DNA of 64,000 bases from Athripsodes cinereus (lineage: Eukaryota > Arthropoda > Insecta > Trichoptera > Leptoceridae). A program made the position numbers and the translations under genes. Of the stretch, positions 1-11,585 are shown piece by piece; position 1 is the first letter of the stretch; each line of letters starts with the position of its first letter. The DNA lies in contig OX388314.1 in NCBI GenBank assembly GCA_947579605.1, forward strand, positions 2,418,001-2,482,000. Reading direction: 5' to 3'. Below the pieces are notes generated by a model that saw only the letters and a list, made by a program, of their open reading frames with translations, made no database searches and was not told the origin of the DNA.

Positions 1-270
1 CAGGCTCCTAGAATTACACATGCCTACTTAATCGTATACTACATTTTTTCATTAGTAATTTCCGTGTTTACCATGGAGATAACGTTGCGTTACTCACGGT
101 ACGAGCAATCCGACTCAGGCTCCTAGAATTACACATGCCTTCTTTATCGTATACTAAATTTTTTCATTAGTAATTTCCGTGGTTACCATGGAGATAATGT
201 TGCGTTACTCACGGTACGAGCAATCCGACTCGGGCTCCTAGAATTACACATGTCTTCTTTATCGTATACC
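1..270. repeat. 115-bp tandem repeat, about 2.3 copies, open to the left
   Basis: Units start at 1, 116 and 231 with CAGGCTCCTAGAATTACACA (or CGGGCTCC). The first two copies are nearly identical; the third decays after about 40 bp. The array begins at the window edge, so more copies may lie upstream. Confidence 0.9.
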
Positions 271-550
271 TAATACATTTTATTGTACATTATTTCTACA
301 CTGGGTATTGAGTAGGTACGCTCATGAAGTCTTAGGATCTCGAAAGTAGTAGGAAAGCAGACAAAAATTGTATTGAAGTAAGTACGGGAAAAATGCGGTA
401 AATTGACATGAAGTGGGAAGCTGCCCTCCATGAAAGTCACCCTAAATATATTAAAAACACTGTTTTTCCTTTTCATTTTTATTTATTAGACGTTTTCAAA
501 ACTAAATGTTTCGTAATGAAATTAAAAATAAATATTTTTTTCCACCATAA

Positions 551-1157
551 GTTTTTTTACTCAGAGAGACGTCTTTCGTCTCATAAGGACGTTTTGTCAA
601 TCTTGATTGACTGACAAAACAATTTATTGATCGATTGAGAAATACAAAAAAAAAAAAAATTAATTACTTTAAACTATATACCTATTTGTTCTCGTCTTAC
701 TCCAACTGTGTTGTTAATGAGAACTATTTCTCTTTGGGTTCCTGTATTTTTATAATTTTTTTTTCTTTATTATTTAGTTTGTTTATTTTTTATTATTTAG
801 GTAGGCATAAACCTATTTTTTTTAATGTTTAAGGGTTGACTGGAAGACGTTGCTCAGCAACAAGTCCGGCTTTTAGACCTAATTTTGTTAATTGTCATGT
901 TTTGTAATGTTGAATATTATCGTTTATGTATTTGTTTAAAATTATAGCCACTAAAGATTTATTTATTATATAACTATTATTTGTATTTATGTTTAATTAA
1001 AATGTGTTTTTTTAATATAATAAACTTTGTATAAAAAAAATGTAAAAAGCACGCCGTGGATGCATGTATAAATAAAATAAAATAAATAAATATCAATCAA
1101 TCAAGATTGACAACGTCCTTATAAGACGAACGACGTCTCTCGCAATAAAAAAAAAAC
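551..1157. mobile_element. TIR element, about 607 bp, with ~60-bp terminal inverted repeats
   Basis: The left end (gttttttt...agagacgtc...aaggacg...gtcaatcttgattga) is matched in inverted orientation by 1098-1157. No transposase is visible. Fragments of the same end occur near 26220-26280, 27595-27640, 36930 and 54300, so this is an interspersed family. Just after 834 the interior has a TGACTGGAAGACG...CAACAAGTCCGGC stretch that looks like a LINE/SINE 3' segment. Confidence 0.65.
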
Positions 1158-1568
1158 ATATAATGAAAAAAACATTATTGTTTTTGTATTCATTTTGAAA
1201 TTCTACAACCTAAACATATATTCAGAAAATTACTGTTTCATCTTCAGAACCTTAACCTAAATTATTCAAGGACAGTTAGTAGGTATGTTGGGGCGAAGAA
1301 GTAAAGAGTGGGATTGGGGGTGGAGTTGAGATTAGCAGAGACAATAGGGGGATAATATTTCAAAAGTTATATACAAAGTATTCCTAAAATTGTTGTACAA
1401 AAGCGAGGGGAAGGTAAAACATTTAAAATTGCTACTTCAAATTGAAAATTTCACAAATGAAACTAAAAAAAAAAGTTGCTGTCGCCTTCCTCGAAAAAAA
1501 TCCTTAGTGCGCCCACGGTAGGAACAAACGTACCTAGAATGTACTCACCCTCTAAGTTGTTTATTGAT

Positions 1569-1735
1569 TTATGTAATGTTATCTGAGATAGAGAGAGACA
1601 AATTGCTCCTGAACGTTGTTATTGATTGGTTTTTACTAAAGTTTTCGGGGAGTCGATTCCAGAAGATGGGTCCTACGTCACCAAACGCCCTGTCATAGAA
1701 GCAGGATTCATTGGTTCAGTTGATCTCGTCAAAAC
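1569..1735 (-). pseudogene. LINE reverse transcriptase C-terminal remnant
   Basis: Minus-strand translation gives YDRAFGDVGPIFWNRLPENF, then NQSITTFRSNL and a stop. The xRxFxxxGPxxWNxLP...S..FRSxL pattern is the C-terminal tail common to CR1/Jockey-type LINEs. An in-frame stop lies just upstream, so it is dead. The remnants at 40144-40380, 48000-48280 and 59050-59275 carry the same motif. Confidence 0.65.
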
Positions 1736-2642
1736 CAGAGATAATGTCCAGCTCTTTGTTGTGTTGATATTAATTCTGGAACCTGAGTTCTGAGAATATC
1801 GGTACTATGTTTCTCGTCTATATTTATGTATGTTTGTCGACACACACTCATTTTTACTAACAAATTAGATAGGTAGAGGTAGGTACCTACATACATAAGT
1901 ATGATTGATTTTTGTTTTTACGCGGCGGCAGAATTGCCATCCACACTTCTCAGCATTATACAACCAGATAAGTCTCCATATGATCAGTCATGATCACACA
2001 AAAACTTAACAGTCTAATGCCGGGAAAAATTCACCTATCCAGATATACAGGATATCAAAGGATTAGGCTCAAAACGCGGGATCAAAATACCAGCATTGTG
2101 CCTGAAATATCTGTGTTCAGAAACCTTTTTACAATATTACAAGTGTTTATTATAATAGATTTTTGAATTTTAATGTACAAATTAACCGGTAAATCTAATT
2201 TTTGTAAATTATTTATTAAAGATTTCGGAGTTACCCCTGTAGCTGACATGACTAAAGGTATTATATAAACGGACCTAGAATGCCAAATATTTTTTATTTC
2301 TCCTGCTAGTTCTGTATATTTACGTATTTTTTCTGCGACGGTTGTTTGTATATTATGTGTATTTGGGACAGCGATGTCGATTAGGTACGTTATTAATATT
2401 GTGAGGTTGTATTGTATTATGTATATGGGATGTGAGAATTTTGTGAAACATGTTAGATTATTTATCTACTCTCTCCAGGAACATGAAATAAGGGGGCGGG
2501 GGGCTAAGTAGCAAGAGAAAACTTATATTGGACATGATCATGAGAGATTAAGTAATTATTTATTATTAATTACATTTTTATTCATTAGGTGTACTTATAT
2601 AAAAAATATTACGAAATGTTTATAATTATTTGTAATTATATT

Positions 2643-2825
2643 CATACTATACTATACTATACCCTCTGGCCTGTCCTAAGTGGGGTAGGCAGAGAGAACG
2701 GAACGCCAAACAGATCTATCTTTACACACTTCCTTCGCTTCCTCCACATTCATACAGTTTCTCATACACGCACGTCGGTTCCTCTTACTCAACACGCGGC
2801 CGTCCTTGAGAATTTGATCCACATA
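2643..2825 (-). mobile_element. LINE-A 3' end, minus strand, (TATAG)n tail
   Basis: Reading leftwards the copy ends in TACCCCACTTAGGACAGGCC followed by a (TATAG)-type tail at about 2643-2662. It codes a decayed version of the GRVLSKRNRRACMRNCMNVE-like terminus seen intact at 58600-58736. It meets a second copy head-to-head at about 2825. Confidence 0.7.
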
Positions 2826-3062
2826 TACGAAAAAGGGATGACAAAGAGGATATATATATCTGAAAGAGTTGGTGTGAGGAAGCGCGGGCGTCCGAAAATC
2901 ACGTGGATCAAACTCTCAAGGACGGCCGTGTGTTAAGTAAGATTAAACGGCGTGTGTGTATGAGAAATTGTACGAATGTAGAAGAAGCGAAAGAAGTATG
3001 TAAGGATAGATCTTATTTGGTGTTCGGTTCTCTCTGTCTATCTCACTTGGGATACAGCTTGC
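2826..3062 (+). mobile_element. LINE-A 3' end, plus strand, mirror of the adjacent copy
   Basis: It codes KGMTKRIYISERVGVRKRGR followed by a frameshifted terminus, and ends near cacttgggatacagc. Together with 2643-2825 it forms an inverted pair of the same LINE tail. Confidence 0.7.
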
Positions 3063-4039
3063 AGATAAAGATAGATTGATAGAAATAAACATCTCTCAAA
3101 AGTGAGGTACCCGGCGGACTTAGTAGATGTTATGAACATGCATGTCATCCTCTCCGTGCTGGACGACAAATATAAAACATTCTGTATTTTGTTATTGCTG
3201 AATGGCAGATGTTAAATGTCTTATGCGGGAATACCTTTCTATTACAGGTCGCTCAAAAACTTACAGAAAAGAGTGGGAGACCTATTCGCTGTCAGAGACT
3301 CAGCACGGATTTTTTCTCCTCTGTTCTTAAAATAAACAATAGTGGTTAAAAAACAACTCACTTCAACATTATACTATAATTTATTTTTGAGAGATTCGGG
3401 AGTATGTAAGGTTGAACAAGTGGAAATCAAATTCTTCACAAAATAAAATCGGATCAAATATGAAAATAACGTAGAAGTGACCTATGCCCTATAAAGTCAA
3501 TAAAGTGTGTTATATTATTTATATATTTTGATCCACTTTTCTATGAAAATGTAAATTCATCCGTCAAATCTGACGTGTCGTCATTTGGCTGAGAAACGAG
3601 ATCATCCTTTTGTTATTATAATAATAATCTTTCTATAAAATTATAACATGTTCGTCATTATGTTTGTATGTTTGTTGCATGTTTTTCCAACATTATTAAA
3701 CATAGTATTTTATAGAACAGTTTAGTCCGTTAATAGTATAAAATTGTTAAGATAGTAATTATGCATTTTGGAAAAAGTTTTGTTTATTTTTTAAGATGTT
3801 TTTTTTTTAATTTTTAATTAAAAGTTTGGTTTATTTTAATTTATGTGAGTAATGCTTTGTTTTGTGAATGTTGTTTTTTGTGAACATCACTCACCGCAAA
3901 GGTGAAAATCGTAAAGACGATAGTAAATTTTTTTAAGACAATTTATAATAACTATAACAAGAATCAATAACACTAAGTATAACTTTTTGTTTACCTAATT
4001 ATATGTGTTTTTAAAACAATTTGCATGTTTGTATACATA
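3063..4039. other. No gene seen
   Basis: AT-rich DNA. About 3170-3300 has decayed family R sequence (ggtcgctcaaaaacttacag, agagtgggagacc). Nothing else supportable. Confidence 0.5.
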
Positions 4040-4047
4040 GTATGTAG

Positions 4048-4554
4048 CAGGGATGTTGCGGATGTCGATTTTTACACATCCGCGGATGTGAATGCGGATG
4101 CGGATTTTTGAAGGCTCACATCCGCGGATGCGGATGCGGATGTTTAAGATGTTATAGAAAAAAAGTAGGAACTATCTTAGTTGGTAGGCCCCACTGTTAA
4201 ATATGTGACGAAATTGTTGCTACAATAATATTATGGTTTTTTTGGCGAAATTTGTTTTTGTTATTTGCAAAAACCGGCAAATTAAAATAAAAAAATAAAA
4301 TAAAACCGGCAAAAATTAAAACGCGTCGGTCTTGTCACCAATCTTTTCGTTCCCATTGGTTAATGTCAAGTGCGAACGGCACGCGCCATTCGCCGGCCCC
4401 GCCCCATTTCTTTCTTGTCGCAAATTGTCTTACATCCGCATCCGCGTGAACATCCGCATCGATTATTGCGGATGCGGATGCGGATGCAGATGTCCAAATA
4501 CATGCGGAAGCTCCGCATTTGCGGATGCGGATGCGAATATTCGCAACATCCCTG
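4048..4554. mobile_element. Non-autonomous hAT element, 507 bp, perfect 8-bp TSD
   Basis: Begins CAGGGATGTTGCGGATG and ends CGAATATTCGCAACATCCCTG, so the termini are inverted repeats (CAGGGATGTTGCG). It is flanked on both sides by the identical octamer GTATGTAG (4040-4047 and 4555-4562), the TSD length of hAT transposons. Both subterminal regions are packed with GCGGAT hexamers (about 4070-4142 and 4430-4535). No transposase is encoded; the open frames here are by-products of the hexamer array. Confidence 0.93.
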
Positions 4555-4814
4555 GTATGTAGACTGCTGGGAGGTGTAGAGTGATTCCCATTTATTGCAA
4601 TGCCCGCTGATGTGGAATGCATGCAATGTGAATGACGTAAAGATGGCAAATGATAAAGCGATGTAATATGTCGTTGCATACAGGAGAGGCAAGGTCTGAA
4701 GTCTGAACCCGAAAAGTAAAGTAAGTATGCATAGTATAGTCCCTGAGTTATTATGAGAAATGCCGTGCTGTTATGAATGAATGAGTTAACATAATACAAC
4801 ATGTATAGACAGTT

Positions 4815-5023
4815 CACACAGATCGAGCTAGTCCCAAACTTAGATATGAATCTTGTTTTATAGGTGCTGTAACGACATACATATAAAATGCACTAAACAC
4901 ATATACCAGATACCTACATGTAACATACAGACCCAGGACGATTTGAAAAAGGTCATTCTTCAATTTGCTTTGCCCGGGACCTCGTGACTCAAAGGTGTTA
5001 GTTCCGCGCCACACTGGCTGCCG
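4815..5023 (-). mobile_element. tRNA-derived SINE (family S1), minus strand
   Basis: Reverse strand starts cggcagccagtgtggcgcgg and includes gagtcacgaggtcccggg and the shared tail gtgtttagtgcat, matching the S1 copy at 63151. The B-box core seen at 63203 is deleted here. Confidence 0.7.
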
Positions 5024-5080
5024 TATAGTATAGATTTTTTAAGAATCGCTTTCACTAGGCAAGATACAGGGAAATCGATA

Positions 5081-5280
5081 NNNNNNNNNNNNNNNNNNNN
5101 NNNNNNNNNNNNNNNNNNNNNNNNNNNNNNNNNNNNNNNNNNNNNNNNNNNNNNNNNNNNNNNNNNNNNNNNNNNNNNNNNNNNNNNNNNNNNNNNNNNN
5201 NNNNNNNNNNNNNNNNNNNNNNNNNNNNNNNNNNNNNNNNNNNNNNNNNNNNNNNNNNNNNNNNNNNNNNNNNNNNNNNN
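5081..5280. other. Assembly gap, 200 N
   Basis: Exactly 200 N, probably a fixed-length placeholder. The real gap size is unknown and could hide sequence between the flanks. Confidence 1.
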
Positions 5281-5659
5281 ATCTTAAACTCACATCACTT
5301 TTTCTCCATAAACTTTATAAAATAAGATTCAAATTGTATCGGTTTATTGTATAAAACATTATCAAAAAGTTAACAATTCGAATTTGTAAAAAGAGCGGTT
5401 TTCTCATGTTACAGGTAGAATTTATGCTTTTTCAAATATAACCTAATTTGTGTTCTTTTGTCTTGATACGTTTGATCTTCAATTAAATATCGTGATAGAA
5501 AATCCATAAAATAATTTTAATAATGGTTTAAACTTTATTTTCGTAATGATGAAAGACGTAACAGGATAAATATTTTTAAAATACAAGTTTGACAGAGGTG
5601 ACGTCATTTTGATAAATCATCTACCGAGGAATGTCGAAAGCTTTCGAACTATCTTACTA

Positions 5660-5800
5660 CATATCGTGACAATAAGAATGGCAAAATTGGTGAATGTTAC
5701 CCATGGATACCGAAAGTGATCATTAAAGCAATCCTAAATCCAAATCGTAAGCGTTGGGACAGCTTTCTCACTTCTTCTAATTAGATTTTGCACAATGTTA
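5660..5800 (-). repeat. Family E repeat fragment, minus strand
   Basis: Contains, on the reverse strand, the family E landmarks gtgagaaagctgtcccaacgctt and ggtatccatgggtaac, recognisable against the copies at 7470 and 46566. Diverged. Confidence 0.5.
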
Positions 5801-5840
5801 TTTTTTTTATTCTTTAGGCAATTCATCCAATCGTAGAATG

Positions 5841-6090
5841 TTACTACTACTATACCATCACGGCATATCCCACAAGTGGGGTAGCCAGCAAACCAGCTGC
5901 ATGTAAGAAACACGCAAGCTGTCCTCTCCGTGCCAATATAAAATCTAGACATTCAGGATGGGTGGCAAACCTCATCGCTGAATTTAAGATGTAAAATGTC
6001 TTAATTTTTCCGAACACCTGCCTTTTACAGGACACTCGAAAACTTACGGAGAAGAGTGGGAGACCAATTCTTTACCGGGTGCTCCACGGG
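5841..6090 (-). repeat. Family R repeat, nearly full length, minus strand
   Basis: Defines family R. On the minus strand it runs from CCGTGGAGCACCCGG, via GGTCTCCCACTCTTCTCCG, the motif GTCCTGTAAAAGGCAGGTG, GATGAGGTTTGCCACCCA and GCTGGTTTGCTGGCTACCCC, to CACTTGTGGGATATGCCGTG and a (TAG)n tail. Length is about 250 bp. No tRNA A/B box and no long ORF. The 3' 35 bp resemble the 3' end of the LINE-A/B families. Confidence 0.85.
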
Positions 6091-6518
6091 TTATAGATAT
6101 CTGGATTGGCTATATTACTTTGTAATTAAACGAAGATGAGATCAATGAAGGCAATCGACATATACGAACTTATTTTTAATTATTCACGGTTTTGGAAACA
6201 AGAACAAATACATCGTGTAATTAAAGGTGGATTTGAAGACAGGCATTATATGTGTATCATTTTTATATCTGCAGATCTATGAACAAGCCATGATGTTTGA
6301 GTAAGTAATCTTTAATAGTAGGGATATTCGTGAATGAAAGAGAAGGTATTATAATATTTTTATCAAGATAAAGGAGGATAGAGTATTGTATAGGCCTTAT
6401 TAATAATTCAGCAATAGACAACAATATAATTACGTACTTAACTATTTATTAGAACAAAGAAATTATGCCAAAATTATATGAGTGGATTGAATAAGATAAA
6501 CATAAAAACAAATACTTA

Positions 6519-6635
6519 ACTATACTATACCCTCACACCTCATCCCATGTAGGAAAGGCAGAGAGAAAGGTACGTCATATCTTTTCTTTTGCTTCTTTCT
6601 CCATATTGATACAATTTCCTATACAGGTCGACTTA
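6519..6635 (-). mobile_element. LINE-A 3' tail fragment, minus strand
   Basis: Begins (ACTAT)n then accctcacacctcatccc and aggcagagagaaagg, the reverse of the LINE-A terminus and tail. Confidence 0.6.
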
Positions 6636-6680
6636 CACATAAAGAACAAAGGATTTATTACATTATGTTATTTTTACAAC

Positions 6681-6913
6681 TCTGGAGCACCCAGCGAAGA
6701 TTTAGTCTCCCGCTCGTTTCCGTAAGTTTTTGAAGGTCCAAACAAAGGTAGGTGTTCGAAAAAATAAAGACATTTAACATACATCTTAGTTTCAGCGATG
6801 AGGTTTGCCACCCAGCCTGAATGTCTTAATTTTTTGTTGGCATGGAGAGGACAGTTTGTATGTTTATTGTATGCAACTGGTCTGCTGATGGCTACCCCAC
6901 TTGTGATAGTAGC
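6681..6913 (+). repeat. Family R repeat, plus strand
   Basis: Runs from TCTGGAGCACCCAGCG to GGCTACCCCACTTGTGATAG. Missing the last part of the usual GATATGCCGTGATGG tail. Confidence 0.8.
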
Positions 6914-7469
6914 TCCACGTGTAAAAGTTAACTTCTATAATCCAAAAATTTCTACTTCGGTAATATATCGTGGGCTCAATACTAGAACTACACATGTCTA
7001 ATTTTAGTGGTTTTGTGTTATGTGGTTTTAATGTTTGTCTTAAATATTTGACTAATTTTAGTAGTAATTATGAATAATGAGACTTCCTTGTACTGTAAAC
7101 GAAGTGTTACAATAATTTATTTTATGAATTTTTGACACAATTGGACACCGGAGACTGGATTTTTCTTACTAGAAGTGTAGATGTTAATCATTATTTGAAC
7201 CGCTCTAGATTGATCATTCCAGTTAATTCTACAACTTTCACAGAGGAATTGGGAATGTAACCTAAGTTGAAAGAGTACTCTTAAGGAGGTCTTGAGTCGA
7301 TCGATTCATAAGCGTCGTAACTCGTTGTCAAATATCGTTCCTTTTCTGACTAACAGTCGTATCTGCTAAAATGTTAATTGTTCAGGAGAGCGTTTTTAGT
7401 GTTTTGCTGTGCTTATTTTCGTCTCTCCTAGTTACATGATACAGTGTAAATATAAAACATTAATTTAGT

Positions 7470-7830
7470 TAATCAGAAACCCCGATTGGAGAACCATGTC
7501 TACACAATGCAACATTGTGTAGAATCTAATCGGAAGAAGTGAGAAAGGTGTCTCAATGCTTACGAATTGGCTCAAGGCTGGCTTAAGTGATCACTTTCGG
7601 TGTCCATGGACAACGTTCACCAATTCCACCATTCTCACTGTCACGATGTAAGGTCCACCAATCGAGAACGCTTTATGCAAACCTTAGAAGCAACCATCTT
7701 TTTGGGATCTCATTTTTCAGATCTCAAATAGATCGCGATCTCCTGTCTAAATGGCGCCGAAACAATTAAGTTCAATCTCACCCAATCCGGTTAAACAATA
7801 AAAAAATTAGTAAATATTCTAAACATTAAT
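7470..7830 (+). repeat. Family E repeat, plus strand
   Basis: Landmarks: gattggagaaccatgtctac, aatctaatcggaagaagtga, gcttacgaattggctcaagg, ccatggacaacgttcacc and, at the 3' side, cacccaatccggttaaacaa followed by ttagtaaatattct. The same landmarks occur at 39918, 46566 and 63470. Class unknown; short inner inverted repeats are present in some copies. Confidence 0.75.
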
Positions 7831-7962
7831 TTAGTTGTTTTCTTATATATCTCAGAATAATTTTTGTGATGAAATTTTGAGGAATTTGTAGATACGACAA
7901 CACATTTTATTTGGAGTAATTCTTAAACACGCCAACAAATCAGAAAGCTGTTCCAGGTAACA

Positions 7963-8166
7963 GCAGGGCTACTCTTGACACAATCTAAATACGATCTTAA
8001 TCTAGTCTTGATCTTGATCATACGACGCACGAAGGGACTATGGTCAAAAACACCGCGCTACCGCTACCGCGCGATCGGTTTGCGCGTATTTTTGGCCAAT
8101 TGTCACTTCGCCCGTCGTATGATTAAGATTAAGATCGTGTTTAGATTTTGTCAAGAGTAACCCTGC
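7963..8166. mobile_element. MITE with ~60-bp TIRs, about 204 bp
   Basis: Left GCAGGGCTACTCTTGACACA continues to gatcttaatc...gatcatacgacgcacgaag; the right end is its inverted match (cttcgcccgtcgtatgatta ... tgtcaagagtaaccctgc). Nearly the whole element folds back; the centre holds a GC-rich accgcgctaccgctaccgcgc stretch. No coding capacity. Confidence 0.85.
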
Positions 8167-8894
8167 AGTTACAGGTGTGATCTTCAGTGAGAACATGCAG
8201 GGCACATATAAGTACACATTGGTGATCATAACTCGATTTCGCCAAAAATGTCAGATACGACAGTTAGTTAGAAGAGGGACGATATTACGTCTGCGTTCCA
8301 TATTATACAACATACCTATCTAGTTAATACCTATTCAAATAAGTTGACTAGTGGTGGGTAGAATTAACTGGAATGATTAATCTAGACTGGTTCAAAAAAT
8401 GAGTAATATAAATAACTATCATTTCGAGTGTTATGTCAAAACATTATTTCAAAACATTTGATTTGAGATGTCTAGTTGTAGTATTGAGCCCACGATATTA
8501 TCTAGAATAACAAATAAATTACTGTTATTTGCCTCTATTTTCCCTCGAAAAGTAGAAAAGTTAAATAAAAGATGAGCAGATGTAGATAAGAAGAAAAGGA
8601 GATAGAGAGAAGATCTCACAATTTCCTCTTTATTTATCTCAACCGGTCAATTATGGAATGATGCTACTTCTGTCTTTCTCTTTTAACACTTCATCCAACT
8701 AAATGAGGGGCCATCAGAGCAATTTAAGCCCTTCCTAAACTGTAGGTATAGGAGAAGGTACTAACATAACATAATATATATAGTTCTTAAAACTTACTCA
8801 ATATTGATGCAATACGAAGATTTCAAATTTTGAGGAAAAAAATATATTAAATTTCTATACATAGTTGATGACTCATTTTTATTTTTGTTAGTTT

Positions 8895-9092
8895 TATAGT
8901 GTCCTGTAAAAAGGCAAAAAAGATCCAAAAAATAGGCTTTTTTACATCTTTAATTTAGGGATGAAATTTGCCACCCATGCTGAATGTCTTATTTATTTAT
9001 TGGCATAGAGAAGATGTCCTGCATGTTTATTGCATGCAGCTGGTCTGCTGGCTACACTGCTTGCGGGATATGCCGTGATGGTGTAGTAGTAT
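8895..9092 (+). repeat. Family R repeat, 5'-truncated, plus strand
   Basis: From gtgtcctgtaaaaaggc to gcgggatatgccgtgatggt with GTAGTAGTA tail. Confidence 0.75.
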
Positions 9093-9105
9093 TGTAGGAG
9101 TAGTT

Positions 9106-9293
9106 TTCTAGTGTTCTGTCAAAGGCGAAAAAATAAAGACTTTATATATCTTAAATTTAGTGATGAGGTTTGCTACACATCCTCAATAAATTCAAATTTT
9201 GTGTGCACGAAGAGAACAGCTTGCATGTTTATTGTAAGCAGTTAGCCTGCTGACTACCCCACTTTCGGGATATGTCGTGATGATTTGATAATG
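9106..9293 (+). repeat. Family R repeat, 5'-truncated, plus strand
   Basis: From tagtgttctgtcaaaggcg to gggatatgtcgtgatgattt, directly following another copy in the same orientation. Confidence 0.7.
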
Positions 9294-9299
9294 ATGTTA

Positions 9300-10120
9300 A
9301 AAAAAAATATTTACCAAAAGAGGATTTGGATGGTTAATTGTAATGAAAATTAAAGTATAATATTGTCCCCAAGAAACTTCTGAAATAATATGTCCGTATC
9401 TTTTTCTTGTAAATTGATGTCTTGTAGAGAGATGATTTTTCTAAAAAAATATATATAAAATATTAAATTATTTTTTCAATGCCTTTAATTCAGTGATGAG
9501 AAATGTAACCTATACTGAATGTCAATTTTTTTAAAGCACATAATCAAAAATCTATTGTTTTCTTGCTACTTCACTTGCCGGGAATGCCGTTATAGTGTAA
9601 ATATGTATATCGCTTTCAATGGTTTGAAATATCTGTCTTTTAAATCAACCTTCCCCGAAAAACTCGCCCATAGCACACAAATTAATGCCAGTAGGTATTG
9701 TTGTTTTGTTTTTTTCTTATTATATGCTTTTTTGTACACAATCGATTTTTTAGTTTTTATTAGGTATTATTATTCTAACCTCAAAAAAATAATAGTAATA
9801 AAATTAGAAAAAACTCAAAACTTTATGTCATCAACTATTCTATAGTCATTTCATACGACGTAAAACAACAATATTAAAAGAGAAATAAAATATTAAGATT
9901 TAAAAAACAAAACTAAAAAAACAAAACAATTTACTAGATAGAATTGGTGTTTCACGAAGATAAGAACAATTTCGGGTATGACACAAAATACCTACAGAGA
10001 GAGACAATCTTCATCGTTACGGGTGGATTGGCGGAAAAAAAGTATGTATTGAATACAAAAAGTGGCCTCAATATTATGCCTCAATCATTTGACGCACTGT
10101 TTTTCTTATATATACTGAAC
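9300..10120. other. No gene seen
   Basis: AT-rich. A poor family R remnant lies around 9480-9610. The open frames at 9519-9845 and 9944-10132 have no recognisable domain. Confidence 0.5.
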
Positions 10121-10125
10121 CGTGT

Positions 10126-10560
10126 ATGTTAAGAACATTGTAAGTTATTATGCCATATGGTTGTGAGACGTGGACCATCAGCAAGAGTGAAAGCGGACGG
10201 TTGGCGGCCTTTGAGATGTGGTGCTACAAACGCATGCTGAAGATCCATTGGTCGGAACACGTCGAAAACGAAGAAGTATTAACCAGGGTAGGCGAAAAAA
10301 GGCAACTTCTTAAGAGAATCGGTCAACAACGAGCTAACTGGATTGGCCACAACATCAGGCACCCAGGACTACTCATCGCCATCGCGGAGGGTAAGACCGA
10401 GGGGACAAATGGCAGAGGCCGACCAAGAGATGCGTATATGGACCAACTGAAGAGGGACATGAACTGTGGCTCATACGTAGAGCTGAAAAGACTGGCTGAG
10501 AATAGAGACGAATGGAGAAGAAAAACCAAACTCGTTGCAGAACAATCCAATGGATTGTGA
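10126..10560 (+). pseudogene. LINE reverse transcriptase C-terminal remnant, still open for 136 codons
   Basis: Encodes MPYGCETWTISKSESGRLAA, FEMWCYKRMLKIHWSEHVEN, then QRANWIGHNIRHPGLL and GRGRPRDAYMDQLKRDMNCG. The YGCETW...E...R.L.I.W.........GH..R........GKGRGRPR......D pattern is the region after the reverse-transcriptase palm in many insect LINEs. Only the C-terminal part survives; the catalytic core is absent. The stop at 10558-10560 looks like the natural end. An unusually well-kept frame suggests a fairly recent 5'-truncated insertion. Confidence 0.8.
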
Positions 10561-10810
10561 CTCATTATATATAGACCAAATGTCATTTTGCGAGTGAAAA
10601 TCTTGATAAGGCGGCCGACACTTTGCAAAAGGCACAGTTCCTGAATTCATATGATTCAGATTATACGTGGGTTCTCTTTTATCTACTGTCGTAATGGTCT
10701 TATTTTATATCAAACAGTTTTATTTACATATCATTTGATCCATATTTATATCAGATTATATCAGCTTTGTTTATAATTATTATTTTATTTTAATATATTT
10801 GAATCGATAT

Positions 10811-11001
10811 TACCCCCTATTCTATGTTGATTCAAACTAAAAAAGGGCGTTTTCCTATATATAATTATTTAGGGCACTTGAACTAAATTTCGCATTTTAT
10901 ATGATTTTTTAGAGTTTATAGAATACCAATGTGCACTAACTAAAATTGGAACGTTCCAGTTTTAGCAAGTGCACACTAAAAATGAAATAAAATAGGGGGT
11001 A
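10811..11001. mobile_element. MITE, about 190 bp, TA-flanked, CCCCCTATT TIRs
   Basis: Left TACCCCCTATTCTAT and right ATAAAATAGGGGGTA are inverted; TA at both outer edges fits a Tc1/mariner-type duplication. Inner gtgcactaac / aagtgcacac stretches add palindromy. Confidence 0.7.
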
Positions 11002-11408
11002 ATGTGAAATTTTATGTAGTTTTTTCGTCCTCCTTCAACGTTATTTTCAGAAATTCATTCTTACCACCACACAAAACTATGCATCCATCACAGTTTACAC
11101 TTAGATATTTTCTTTGCAATTTCATAATTTCAATAACTTATTTACATTTATACTTTTAATATCCACAAACACGATTTAAAAAAATCTGAACCGTTTTACG
11201 TATTAATTATTATATTATACATATTTTCTTTTGAACTGCTTAAGGTTTTTCATCTACTGCGGATTAGACGGAAAGGAATTATCGAATCATTTTCCAAGAA
11301 GGCAATATTCTTTATTATGGTATTAATTTTTAAATCAAGATTAATCCAAGTCAATAGGATGATGTGAAATTTCAAATCAATAGAAATAAAATTAAAGCAA
11401 TTCTAACT

Positions 11409-11585
11409 AAAGCAAGGCTAACACTATAATAACATTTATATGCAATGGACTAAACACACATACATGTAATTTCCAGACCCAGGACAGTTTGGAAAAGGTC
11501 ACTTTTTTACCATGACAGGGAATCGAACTCGGGACCTTGCGATTCAAAGACAAAAGCGTTACATCTGCGCAACATCGGTCCTGAT
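11409..11585 (-). mobile_element. tRNA-derived SINE (family S1), minus strand
   Basis: The reverse strand contains a B-box-like GAGTTCGATTCCC at about 11518-11530 and the S1 body (aaaagtgacc, tgtcctgggtctg, gtgtttagtccat). Confidence 0.75.

Larger units (their letters stand above)
6961..8500. mobile_element. Long TIR element, about 1.54 kb, host to two younger insertions
   Basis: Ends are inverted: 6961-7000 (taatatatcgtgggctcaat, actagaactacacatgtc) against 8467-8500 (gatgtctagttgtagtattg, agcccacgatatta). A second inverted block pairs 7195-7241 (gaaccgctctagattgatca, ttccagttaattctac) with 8357-8394. A TA duplication is possible at both ends. It contains a family E copy and the 7963-8166 MITE. 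No transposase is recognisable. Confidence 0.6.

Noticed and set aside
4335..4817. 160-residue minus-strand frame and overlapping frames rich in Arg/Ile or Asp/Ala
   Set aside because: Products of the GCGGAT hexamer array inside the hAT element.
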